In this document: positions 44,570 through 52,475 of the stretch, piece after piece
Numbering within the stretch: the stretch's first letter is position 1
Layout of the letters: every line of letters starts with the position of its first letter
Source: Bacillota bacterium
GTDB taxonomy: Bacteria; Bacillota; Clostridia; Acetivibrionales; DSM-1351
NCBI GenBank assembly: GCA_023439045.1
Contig: JAEXOY010000030.1
Coordinates: 124,001-188,000, forward strand
Reading direction: 5' to 3'
DNA length: 64,000 nt
Notes under the pieces: model-generated
What the model was told of the DNA's origin: nothing
Database searches by the model: none
The model's input: the letters and a program-made list of their open reading frames with translations, nothing else
Made by a program: the position numbers and the translations under genes

Positions 44570-45958
44570 ATGTTAAAAAGAATAATTAGTTTGGTAATGG
44601 TATTGATGATTCTTGTAGGGGTGTGTGCTTGCAGCAGTGAAGAGAATTCAAAAGATACAAAGAATAGTAAGGATAAAAAAATACTTTACATATCACTTCT
44701 ATATAATGAAGGACTTATAGAAAGTGCTATCAATAAATTCCAAGCAGCGCATCCAGATATTAAGGTTGAAGTTAAGGATTATGAGGGGGCATTTTCAGCG
44801 GAGAAACTTAAATCAAGTACGGCTGAAGACGAATATAACAGAAGCAAGCAGGCGCAGGAAAACTATAGAAAGTCAGTCAGTACCGAATTAATGGCAGGAA
44901 AGGGGCCTGATATCATAGATACAACTATCAGTATCTTACCTTACAGAGAATTGGCTGAAAAAAATGTACTAGCTAATATGAGTAAATTAATTAAAAACGA
45001 TAAAAACTTTGATATTGGCAATTATCAGCAGGATTTGTTGAATGCCTGTAAATATAAGGATAATCTATATATAATGCCAATAAGCTTCTCAATTATCAAT
45101 ACTCTTGGTATGAACAAAAGCATTATCAATAAGGAGGGTCTCAAATTTGATAGTAGCAGATGGACATGGGAGGACTTTTTTGATATAGCCCAAAAAATCA
45201 AAAAGGATACAAATGGGGATGGTAAGGCGGATCAATATGCTCTCCCCAAAATGACAGCTCGTGAACTACTTAACTATATTTATGTTAATGATAATTTTAT
45301 AGACTATGACAATAAAACAGCTAAATTTAATTCTAAAGAGTTTATAGAGCTTTTAAATTTTGTAAAGAGTTTTCCTACAGATTTATTATGTAGTCCTGTA
45401 ATGGATCGTACAGAATTACATAAAAAGGCAGATCCTGGGACGATAGGCTTCATACCAGCAGAATTACAAGACTATTCTAGCTTGAGCTATAACCAGGCTG
45501 TATTTAATGAAGAAGTAGAGTATCTCGATATGCCATTATATAATGGGAAAAGAAATGCTAAGAGTTTTGAGTTGTATAGGTCATTCGCAATTAATGAAAA
45601 GTCAGAGTTAAAAGAGGAGGCTTGGGAATTTATTAAGGTACTTCTTAGTGACGAATTACAGAGCAGCCCTGATAATCATGGTTTCCCAGTTAATCTATTT
45701 GCACTTCAGGAACAAGCTAATTTGGGTTTAACCAGTAGTAATAATTATTATGAAGGAAGAAACGTAAAGCCACTAAAACTAGAGGATATTGATATGATAA
45801 ATAAAATGATGGGTGAAATTAAGGCTGTAAATTATAGTGAATCAAATGCTGACAAAATCGTATTTGATGGAGCAGACGAATTCTTCTCTGGCAAAAAGAC
45901 TGCCGAAGAAGCTGCAAATCAAATACAAAACAAAATCAATATATATTTAGGTGAGTAG
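44570..45958 (+). CDS. Sugar-type solute-binding lipoprotein
   Basis: The 462-residue lipoprotein (lipobox CAC) is a family-1 binding protein: AINKFQAAHPDIKVEVKDY, ELMAGKGPDIID, NGDGKADQYALPKMTARE, EEAWEFIKVLLSDELQ. It aligns along its whole mature length with residues 345-761 of the propeller fusion at 37658, so the two arose by duplication, with gain or loss of the propeller. It ends the cluster, 36 bases after the MacB-like gene. Confidence 0.9.
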   Translation: MLKRIISLVMVLMILVGVCACSSEENSKDTKNSKDKKILYISLLYNEGLIESAINKFQAAHPDIKVEVKDYEGAFSAEKLKSSTAEDEYNRSKQAQENYRKSVSTELMAGKGPDIIDTTISILPYRELAEKNVLANMSKLIKNDKNFDIGNYQQDLLNACKYKDNLYIMPISFSIINTLGMNKSIINKEGLKFDSSRWTWEDFFDIAQKIKKDTNGDGKADQYALPKMTARELLNYIYVNDNFIDYDNKTAKFNSKEFIELLNFVKSFPTDLLCSPVMDRTELHKKADPGTIGFIPAELQDYSSLSYNQAVFNEEVEYLDMPLYNGKRNAKSFELYRSFAINEKSELKEEAWEFIKVLLSDELQSSPDNHGFPVNLFALQEQANLGLTSSNNYYEGRNVKPLKLEDIDMINKMMGEIKAVNYSESNADKIVFDGADEFFSGKKTAEEAANQIQNKINIYLGE

Positions 45959-45970
45959 AGTTACCTAGTA

Positions 45971-46012
45971 TTAATCAATTTTTGATAGGTAGATGGATAG
46001 TCAATTGATTAA
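45971..46012. repeat. 10-base inverted repeat
   Basis: TTAATCAATT (45971-45980) and AATTGATTAA (46003-46012) flank 22 bases. It may be a weak terminator of the transport cluster or a trace of the decayed insertion element that follows. Confidence 0.4.
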
Positions 46013-46023
46013 AATAAAGACAC

Positions 46024-46140
46024 TTAATTTATGGTGGTATAGTGCAATTCAATATATTTAAAGATATCTTTTTGAGCTTGTTCGGGATTCTTATATTTAG
46101 CATCTTGTGTAAGCTCTCTTTTTAGTGTTTCATAGGATTT
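46024..46140 (-). pseudogene. IS3-family transposase (OrfB) C-terminal remnant
   Basis: The minus strand from 46140 to a TAA at 46024 reads KSYETLKRELTQ...NPEQAQKDIFKYIELHYTTIN, which matches the rve-domain tail of IS3/IS150-type transposases (FxxLKxEL, R/K-E-A, DIFxYIExxYN). Only about 38 codons remain and the usual GY.SP end is lost. No second end of an insertion element is visible. It abuts the truncated BRO/DinD-type gene on the other strand. Confidence 0.75.
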
Positions 46141-46147
46141 AATATAG

Positions 46148-46876
46148 CAGTATCACTGGAGCGACTTGAAAAGAAAGCTGAGAAAAGAAGGCTTTTTTGA
46201 GTTGTACGATTTTATCGTACAACTCAAAATGGAAGCTGCTGACGGTAAGAAATATCTAACAGATTGTGCGAATGCAGAAGTATTGCTACGAATAATACAA
46301 ACAATACCTTCGCCAAAAGCAGAGCCATTTAAACGTTGGCTGGCTCAAGTAGGATATGAAAGGCTCGAGGAAATCGAAAATCCTGAACTTGCTACTCAAC
46401 GGATTAGAGAAACCTACAAAATGAAAGGCTATAGCGATGATTGGATTGAAAAACGTATGCGTGGCATTGCTGTTCGCGATGAATTGACGGACGAGTGGAA
46501 AAAACGAGGAGTTAGGGAGCAGAAGGAATATTCAATTTTGACTGCCGAAATAAGTAGAGCTACATTTGGAATGACACCTTCTGAATATAAGAAATTTAAG
46601 GAATTAAACAGGCCAACCGAAAACCTTCGTGACCACATGACAGACCTTGAACTGATTTTCACAATGCTTGGTGAGGCTTCTACAACAGAGATAGCACGCA
46701 ATCGGGATGCACAAGGCTTTGTAGAAAATCTAACAGCAGCACATGAAGGTGGAACTGTTGCCGGGAATGCAAGAAAAGAACTTGAATCCAAAACCGGCAG
46801 CAAGGTTGTCACTCAGGAAAACTATAAGGAACTTACGGAAGGTACGAGACGAAAGCAGTTGAAGGATAGACGGTAA
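46148..46876 (+). pseudogene. BRO/DinD-type phage antirepressor-like protein, 5'-truncated
   Basis: The open frame starts at a TTG (46166) inside the family's conserved YWSDLKRKL segment: the codons just upstream still read YHWSD before an in-frame stop at 46145. The N-terminal 40-50 residues are therefore missing. The rest is intact: GKKYLTDCANAE, IPSPKAEPFKRWLAQVGYE, and the DinD-like tail with ARNRDAQGFVENL, GGTVAGNARKELE and VVTQENY. These proteins occur in phages and as DNA-damage-linked genes. The truncation point meets the IS3 remnant, suggesting an insertion followed by decay. No ribosome site is evident. Confidence 0.8.
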
Positions 46877-47086
46877 ACTCTTTAATAATTACTGAAAAGC
46901 ACACCCCTTTACAAGTGGTGCTACCTATAAATATGAATAAACAGCTATTTACAAGAGAGTGTGAAGTTGCCGCTGCTATTATTTCTTCCAAAAGGCTAAG
47001 CGGTACCCCTTAATAAGTTTTGTATTTGATACAAAAATAGCTGCTTTCCACAATCATATGGGTTTAATTTATTCTTCTAAAATTCT

Positions 47087-47626
47087 CTATTCAAATTCCA
47101 ACTGTAGAAATTCTTGCGTAGAGATACACTTTGCAAATCCTTGTAGGATACTTAATGTTACATACTGAATTGTCTCTCTAGGGATTATTTCACCATCTAT
47201 TCCTTTTAGGTCAAAAGTGCGAACACCTTCACTTATAATCATTGTATTATAGCCTCTTGCAGAAGCTTCGCGGGTAGTGGTGTCACAGCAGTGATTAGTC
47301 TTCATTCCTGTAATAATGACATTTTTAATATCCTTGCTTTTTAATATTTCCTCTAGATTGGTATTAAAGAAAGAACCTGGTGTACGCTTAATAACAATAG
47401 CCTCATTCGCTTGTGGTTTAATCTCTTGTCTAATATTAAAAATATCATCGTCCGGAGAATCTCCCCAGACATGCTTTACATAGACTACGTGCAAGCCCTT
47501 GTTCCTTGTAGCCTCAATAATTTTTTGAAGGTTTTCAATATATTCGTCATGACTTTCTTTCTCCCAATAAAAATTCTGCACGTCAATTACTATTAGAGCT
47601 GTACTATTACTCTTTAACTTTTCCAT
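47087..47626 (-). CDS. Isochorismatase-family cysteine hydrolase
   Basis: About 179 residues with the family triad: Asp in ALIVIDVQNFY, Lys in EAIVIKRTPGSFFNT, and Cys in NVIITGMKTNHCCDTTTREA. Such enzymes hydrolyse amides or vinyl ethers (nicotinamide, ureidoacrylate, isochorismate); the substrate is unknown. The frame extends to 47695, but the ATG at 47626 has AAGGAG at about 7 bases. It is divergent from an Lrp-type regulator, which probably controls it. Confidence 0.87.
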   Translation of the reverse strand: MEKLKSNSTALIVIDVQNFYWEKESHDEYIENLQKIIEATRNKGLHVVYVKHVWGDSPDDDIFNIRQEIKPQANEAIVIKRTPGSFFNTNLEEILKSKDIKNVIITGMKTNHCCDTTTREASARGYNTMIISEGVRTFDLKGIDGEIIPRETIQYVTLSILQGFAKCISTQEFLQLEFE

Positions 47627-47742
47627 AATTTTCTCCTTCTGATTATTTATTACTAAATTAATGTTATAATCATTTGTAGCAGAGTTCAATTCCACTATGT
47701 AATAAATAATACCTTTTTTATTTCAGCATGAAAGGATTTACT

Positions 47743-48159
47743 ATGATTGATGAGATAGACTTACAAATTATTCAACTATTAAAAGAAAATTCTAGGCTTC
47801 AATGGAAAGAGATAGGTGAGATTATCCATATGTCGGGGCAGGGCGTAGCAAGCCGCATCCGTAAGATGGAGGATTTGGGCATCATAGAAAAGTATACATT
47901 GAAGGTAAATGAAAAAAAGTTAGGTATGGAATTGACCGGATTTATTACAATACATATGAAAACTACCAACCATAAGAGCTTTGTTGATTTTCTCAACTCA
48001 CAGGAGAGTGTTGTGGAAGCACATCGTACAAGCGGAGGTGGTTGCTATATGGTAAAGGTGGTTATGAAGGGCTCGGATCAATTGAATCAATTTCTTGAAG
48101 CATTGCTAGAATATGCAAATTATTCTATAGTACTATCCATAGACAAGCTAAAAGGCTGA
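47743..48159 (+). CDS. Lrp/AsnC-family transcriptional regulator
   Basis: About 138 residues: an N-terminal HTH (DEIDLQIIQLLKENSRLQWKE; GQGVASRIRKMEDLGII) and a C-terminal RAM/ACT-like ligand domain (ELTGFITIHM; VVEAHRTSGGGCYMVKVVMKG). The ATG at 47743 has AAAGGA at 6 bases; the upstream ATG at 47728 is less likely. The 116-base divergent gap to the isochorismatase gene should hold its operator. Confidence 0.9.
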   Translation: MIDEIDLQIIQLLKENSRLQWKEIGEIIHMSGQGVASRIRKMEDLGIIEKYTLKVNEKKLGMELTGFITIHMKTTNHKSFVDFLNSQESVVEAHRTSGGGCYMVKVVMKGSDQLNQFLEALLEYANYSIVLSIDKLKG

Positions 48160-48163
48160 TTAA

Positions 48164-48532
48164 TACGGCGATTTAATAATTTATGGTGCCATTATTATTT
48201 TGCTGCCTTTTGGAGATACAATCGCTTTGGCAGGCTTAATTCTAGTTGGACTGGGCTGTGCGCCTATCTTCCCATGTCTATTGCATGAAACTCCTAAAAA
48301 CTTTGGAGAAGAAAACTCTCAGGCAATTATGGGTATTCAAATGGCAAGTGCTTATTTAGGTAATACCTTTATGGCTCCGTTTTTTGGTTTCCTGGCAGAG
48401 AATATTAGTATAAGCTTGTATCCTGCCTATCTCATTGCTTTCATAGTACTGATGGCCTTAATGTCAGAAAGAGTTAACACATTAAATAGTAAAAGTATCA
48501 GTAAAGAATCAGAAGTTAATAATATAACCTAA
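48164..48532 (+). pseudogene. MFS transporter, C-terminal remnant
   Basis: The frame runs from after a stop at 48161-48163 through YGDLIIYGAIIILLPFGD and continues as the last third of a major-facilitator protein (LAGLILVGLGCAPIFPCLLHETP; QAIMGIQMASAYLGNTFMAPFFG). About two thirds of the normal 390-400 residues are missing and no ribosome site is present. It directly follows the Lrp gene, so a deletion probably fused the two regions; the transporter may once have belonged to the Lrp/isochorismatase locus. Confidence 0.75.
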
Positions 48533-48568
48533 AGAAATCAAAAAAATAAATCGGGGCGACAATGGCTA

Positions 48569-48802
48569 TCATTTCGCCTCCACAAACCAGCTTTCTTCGT
48601 CATGCCATAGGTAGGTTTCTTTTCCGTGTATTCGACAGGTATAGCGCATTCCCTGACCTCCTACTTTTAGAGATGGAGCAGGACGAATGTCCAAGACCTT
48701 ATCAATCTCAAAGGTTCTACCATTTTTCCAAATTATTTTTAAGGGTATTTGCTGTCTTTGTTTTGTATATTTTACTATTACTTCAACGAATTCCTTATGC
48801 AA
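48569..48802 (-). CDS. Small conserved protein linked to dinB
   Basis: A protein of about 77 residues with the pattern IIWKNGRTFEIDKVLDIRP, GGQGMRYTCRI and LWHDEESWFVE. I recall similar short proteins next to dinB in other Firmicutes; no function is known. A TTG start at 48802 has AGGAGG (minus strand, 48810-48815) at 7 bases. The gap of about 235 bases to dinB is filled with repeats, so coexpression with dinB is possible but interrupted. Confidence 0.75.
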   Translation of the reverse strand: MHKEFVEVIVKYTKQRQQIPLKIIWKNGRTFEIDKVLDIRPAPSLKVGGQGMRYTCRIHGKETYLWHDEESWFVEAK

Positions 48803-48829
48803 TGCAATCCCTCCTAACAATACCCAAAA

Positions 48830-49030
48830 TTACACCAACCAAAACTGCAACTACCTAAACAGCGCCCACCTAGACCGCAATTGCCTAGATTGCAGTCGCA
48901 AAACAGCCACATCCTAGGGTGAGCGGCTAACTTATACAGCGCCAACCTATATAGTGCCAACCTATATAGCGATAACCTATGCAGCAACCCACCTAAGCTA
49001 TCGCTACCAAAACTGCAATCACCACAGCTG
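48830..49030. repeat. Cluster of short imperfect repeats between dinB and the small gene
   Basis: Units such as CAGCGCCAACCTATATAG / TAGTGCCAACCTATATAG / TAGCGATAACCTATGCAG repeat around 48938-48984. ACCAAAACTGCAA occurs at both edges (48837 and 49008). Base composition is richer in GC than the neighbours. No coding frame stands out. Confidence 0.75.
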
Positions 49031-49037
49031 TACCCCG

Positions 49038-50273
49038 CTAAAAATAGGAAACAGGATGAATAAGGTTATCCCTCGAGGGCACCAGGTCGGTGGGTCTATC
49101 CTTCAAAAGTATTGCCCGCTGTATGGCTTCGTGCCCGAAACGTTCACGTATCTTGTCAACGCAGTTATCCAGCAGCTCGGCCTTTTGGTTCAGCTCATCA
49201 AAAAATGACAGCTGTATATAGCCATCTGCTGCTACTAAATCAGTAACTCTCACACCGAAAGCTCTGATGTTCTTGTGCCAATCCCATGACTGCAAAAATA
49301 TCTCGTAGGCCTTTGAGGCAATATCACGAGAAGTACAGGTATACCCGCTCAGTTGTGCCTGCCTGTCTATGCTGCCAAGTTCAGCATTCTTGATGGTAAT
49401 CTGAACAGTTTTACCCTTGAAATTGTGCTTTCTGAGGCGCTGAGCAACACTTTCGGCCAGAATATATATCAGTACTTTTACATCCTCATTGGTACACAGG
49501 TCCCTTGGTGTGGTAAGAGAGTTACCAATACCCTTTATGGTTGAAACGTAGTCCGTTCTGCTAACAGGCGTAGTATCATAGCCGTTTGCAAACATAAAAA
49601 GGGTTTCGCCCCATTTGCCTAAATATCTCCTCAGCAGTGTAGGAGATGTGTTTGCGAGGTCTCCAATGGTATAAATGGCTATACCGTGGAGCTTCTTTAG
49701 TGTGGATCTGCCTACGTATAGTAGCTCCTGTACTGGCAGATTGAATATTTTATCCTTAAAATCCTTATTTGAAATAACGGTAACTGCATCGGGCTTTTTT
49801 ATGTCAGAGCCCAATTTTGCAAATATCTTGTTGAAGCTAACTCCCACCGAAATAGTAAGACCTAGCTCAGCTTTAATACGTTCCCTGATTTCATGTGCTA
49901 TTTGTTCGCCACTGCCAAACAGCTTGGTACTATCCGTGATATCCAACCAGTTCTCATCAATACCAAAGGCTTCAACCAAATCAGTATATTCCTCATAAAT
50001 TTTACGTGCCATTTTAGAAAAACGCATATATTGGCTATAATTTGGCGGAACAATAAAAAGGTTGGGGCATTTATCCTTTGCTTCCCAAATAGCCTCGCCT
50101 GTCTTTACACCAAGCTTCTTGGCATGCATGTTTTTTGCCAGAACAATACCGTGACGTTCGGACTTGGAGCCGCATACCGCAACGGGCAAATCTCTAATAG
50201 CAGGATTGTATAAACATTCTACACTGGCATAAAAATTATTCATATCGCAATGCAATATTACTCTTTCCTGCAT
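49038..50273 (-). CDS. dinB: Y-family DNA polymerase IV
   Basis: DinB copies damaged templates. The 411 residues have the palm metal motif VILHCDMNNFYASVE, the second acidic motif GIDENWLDIT (SIDE-like), the VGVSFNKIFAKLGSDIKKPDA block, the helix-hairpin-helix region LPVQELLYVGRSTLKKL, and a C-terminal little-finger domain. The ATG at 50273 has GGAGG at 7 bases; an upstream TTG in the same frame is not needed. A perfect GAAC-N4-GTTC box and a consensus promoter upstream indicate SOS control. Confidence 0.95.
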   Translation of the reverse strand: MQERVILHCDMNNFYASVECLYNPAIRDLPVAVCGSKSERHGIVLAKNMHAKKLGVKTGEAIWEAKDKCPNLFIVPPNYSQYMRFSKMARKIYEEYTDLVEAFGIDENWLDITDSTKLFGSGEQIAHEIRERIKAELGLTISVGVSFNKIFAKLGSDIKKPDAVTVISNKDFKDKIFNLPVQELLYVGRSTLKKLHGIAIYTIGDLANTSPTLLRRYLGKWGETLFMFANGYDTTPVSRTDYVSTIKGIGNSLTTPRDLCTNEDVKVLIYILAESVAQRLRKHNFKGKTVQITIKNAELGSIDRQAQLSGYTCTSRDIASKAYEIFLQSWDWHKNIRAFGVRVTDLVAADGYIQLSFFDELNQKAELLDNCVDKIRERFGHEAIQRAILLKDRPTDLVPSRDNLIHPVSYF

Positions 50274-50295
50274 TCCAAAACCTCCAAACAAAAAA

Positions 50296-50307
50296 GAACA
50301 TATGTTC
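50296..50307 (-). promoter_or_regulatory. LexA (SOS) operator of dinB
   Basis: GAACATATGTTC is a perfect palindrome matching the Gram-positive LexA core GAAC-N4-GTTC. It lies between the -10 box and the ribosome site, where a bound repressor would block transcription. Confidence 0.85.
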
Positions 50308-50314
50308 TATTTAT

Positions 50315-50343
50315 ATTATACGAGGTTACCCGATATGTGTAAA
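50315..50343 (-). promoter_or_regulatory. Sigma-A promoter of dinB
   Basis: On the minus strand: TTTACA, exactly 17 bases, TATAAT. The LexA box begins about 8 bases downstream of the -10. Confidence 0.85.
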
Positions 50344-50573
50344 GGGCAATATTAAAACTTGTTTATGAGAAATAAATCCAGAAACGTATAGTGTTGTATT
50401 GTAACTGAAACGAACAATATTCCTTTGATACACTTTTTAAAAAGAGGGGTATATATATGAATAATGGAATATTTAATTTTATTTGGTAAAAGTAATAGCA
50501 AGAAGAGGAAGTTAGTTTATTATTAATTATATTGCTAAAATGAGCGCATTATAGTTTATCAGGAGGTGGTGCC

Positions 50574-51239
50574 TTGCAATATTTGCTTTCATTTTTAGAA
50601 GGGATTATCACATTTATATCACCATGCCTTTTGCCCATGCTTCCCATTTACATTTCGTATTTTGCTGGACAAAATACTATTAACGGTAAAAATAAAGCAC
50701 TAAAAAATGCGTTGGGATTTGTACTGGGCTTCACACTGCTGTTTGTTGCTCTAGGGGCATTTGCAGGTGCACTTGGTTCATTTCTAAAGGAGTATCAGAC
50801 AATCGTTAATATTGTATCTGGAATAGTAGTTATACTTTTTGGGCTTAACTTCATGGGAGTCATTAGGCTACCATTTATCAACAATGTGATGCAAGCAGGA
50901 AATAAAAGCACTAATACTGGTTTTTGGCCATCTGTAATGTTTGGAGTAATATTTTCAGTAAGCTGGACTCCATGTATAGGTACATTTTTGGGTTCAGCGC
51001 TTATGCTGGCTGCTCATACCGGGGAAACTATTCAGGGTATATTTATGCTATTGAGCTTTTCGTTAGGATTAGGTATTCCATTTATAGTAAGCGCAGTATT
51101 AATAGAAAGGTTAAAGAGTACATTTGACTTTATCAAAAGACATTATAGGGCTATTAATATCATTTCGGGGTGTATGCTTGTAATACTCGGAATAGTGATA
51201 GCAACTGGTATGATAGGTTATTTGTATGCTCTAATATGA
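50574..51239 (+). CDS. ccdA: CcdA-type thiol-disulfide transmembrane protein
   Basis: The 221-residue membrane protein has six hydrophobic segments and the CcdA marks FISPCLLPMLPIYISY (first redox Cys) and SVSWTPCIGTFLGSAL (second redox Cys), each next to prolines. It carries electrons from cytoplasmic thioredoxin across the membrane to extracellular thiol proteins. The TTG start has AGGAGG at about 8 bases. The TlpA-like gene follows 8 bases later and trxA is next, a coherent redox unit. Confidence 0.93.
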   Translation: MQYLLSFLEGIITFISPCLLPMLPIYISYFAGQNTINGKNKALKNALGFVLGFTLLFVALGAFAGALGSFLKEYQTIVNIVSGIVVILFGLNFMGVIRLPFINNVMQAGNKSTNTGFWPSVMFGVIFSVSWTPCIGTFLGSALMLAAHTGETIQGIFMLLSFSLGLGIPFIVSAVLIERLKSTFDFIKRHYRAINIISGCMLVILGIVIATGMIGYLYALI

Positions 51240-51247
51240 GGTAGCTT

Positions 51248-51919
51248 ATGAATAAAAAAATTAAAACATTGTTGTTAGCTGTCATTCTAGTTGTACTGAT
51301 AAGCGGAGCGTATTTAGCCTATTCGTATCTTTCAAAGAATTATAATGATGATTTGGAACAGCCGCTGTCAATATCACTACAAAGCAATTCCACACAACAA
51401 AATGATTCCACGCAGCAGGAATCTACACAACAAAATGGTTCCACACAACAAAATGATTCAACGCAACAAAGTGATTCCACCCAGGCAGAGGAAGATAATA
51501 GGGTTAAGGCTATTGACTTTACAATGCTTGATGCACTAGGCAAGGAAGTTAAGCTGTCTGACTATTTTGGAAAGCCTATTGTTGTAAACTTCTGGGCAAG
51601 CTGGTGTCCGCCATGTAAGGCTGAATTGCCAGATTTTCAGAAAGTATATGATGAGATGAAGGACAATGTTAATTTTCTGATGATTGATTTGCCAGATGGT
51701 CAAAAAGAAACTATTGAAAAGGCAGAGCAATTCATTGCAGACGAAAAATATACATTCCCTGTATTCTATGATAATAGTCAAGAGGCTGCATATATTTATC
51801 AAATCTACTCAATTCCTACGACGTTATTTATTGATAAGGATGGATATATTGTTGCAGGTCACGAGGGGCAAATTAGTGAGCAAAGCCTTAGAAAAGGGAT
51901 TTCTATGGCTGGCGAGTAA
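51248..51919 (+). CDS. Membrane-anchored TlpA/ResA-type thioredoxin-like protein
   Basis: The 223 residues have an N-terminal membrane helix (about 7-27), a Ser/Thr/Gln/Asn-rich repeat linker (about 45-80, units like STQQNDSTQQ), and a thioredoxin fold with WCPPC (Cys120, Cys123) in NFWASWCPPCKAELPDF. It also has a cis-Pro segment SIPTTLFID. It should reduce or exchange disulfides outside the membrane using electrons from CcdA. The repeat linker is encoded by short tandem DNA repeats. Confidence 0.92.
   Translation: MNKKIKTLLLAVILVVLISGAYLAYSYLSKNYNDDLEQPLSISLQSNSTQQNDSTQQESTQQNGSTQQNDSTQQSDSTQAEEDNRVKAIDFTMLDALGKEVKLSDYFGKPIVVNFWASWCPPCKAELPDFQKVYDEMKDNVNFLMIDLPDGQKETIEKAEQFIADEKYTFPVFYDNSQEAAYIYQIYSIPTTLFIDKDGYIVAGHEGQISEQSLRKGISMAGE
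51389..51485 (+). repeat. Tandem repeats encoding the Gln/Ser/Asn linker
   Basis: Units close to TCCACACAACAAAATGAT recur five to six times, coding the STQQND-type tether of the TlpA-like protein. Confidence 0.85.
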
Positions 51920-52014
51920 TATAAACATACTGTGATAAAGTTACAGAAAGTAAGTGTAAATTTGGTGTAGACTTAGGATAAGTAAAAAAACTTAATCAAA
52001 AAGGAGATAATATT

Positions 52015-52329
52015 ATGTCAGTTATTACACTTACAAGAGAAAATTTTGACAATGAGGTTATGAAATCAGATAAGCCTGTATTAATCGATTTTTGGGCATC
52101 ATGGTGCGGACCCTGCAGAATGGTGTCGCCAATAATAGATGATATTGCCAAGCAGGCAGATAATTTTAAGGTTGCAAAGGTTAATGTTGATGAGCAGGGT
52201 GAGTTAGCACAAGCTTTTAGAGTTATGAGCATTCCAACGCTTGTAGTTATCAAGAACGGTAAAATTGTAGCTCAAGCTGTAGGGGCAAGATCTAAAGAAC
52301 AGCTGCTCCAAATGGTCAAGTCAGCATAA
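52015..52329 (+). CDS. trxA: Thioredoxin
   Basis: A 104-residue classical thioredoxin with WCGPC (Cys31, Cys34) in DFWASWCGPCRMVSP, the buried Asp of LIDF, and cis-Pro in MSIPTLVVIKNG. AGGAG lies 8 bases before the ATG. It probably links the flavoprotein at 53349 to CcdA and cytoplasmic targets. Confidence 0.96.
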   Translation: MSVITLTRENFDNEVMKSDKPVLIDFWASWCGPCRMVSPIIDDIAKQADNFKVAKVNVDEQGELAQAFRVMSIPTLVVIKNGKIVAQAVGARSKEQLLQMVKSA

Positions 52330-52377
52330 AGCCTAGTATATTAAGCAAGCATACTTTCTTAACTCAACTTCCTCTCT

Positions 52378-52415
52378 TACTCAACTTTGATTTTTTAATA
52401 GGTTGAGTATTTCTT
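52378..52415 (+). terminator. Possible terminator after trxA
   Basis: TACTCAAC (52378-52385) pairs with GTTGAGTA (52402-52409), followed by TTTCTTTT. The 16-base loop is large, so efficiency is uncertain. Confidence 0.5.
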
Positions 52416-52475
52416 TTGCATATTAATAATTGTATACTGATTAGTATATTATATCGCAAAATAGGAGAGTGGCTT

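Noticed and set aside
46166..46876. Intact short antirepressor gene starting at the TTG
   Set aside because: The start lies inside the family's conserved segment, conserved residues continue upstream to a stop codon, and no ribosome site is present, so truncation is the better reading.
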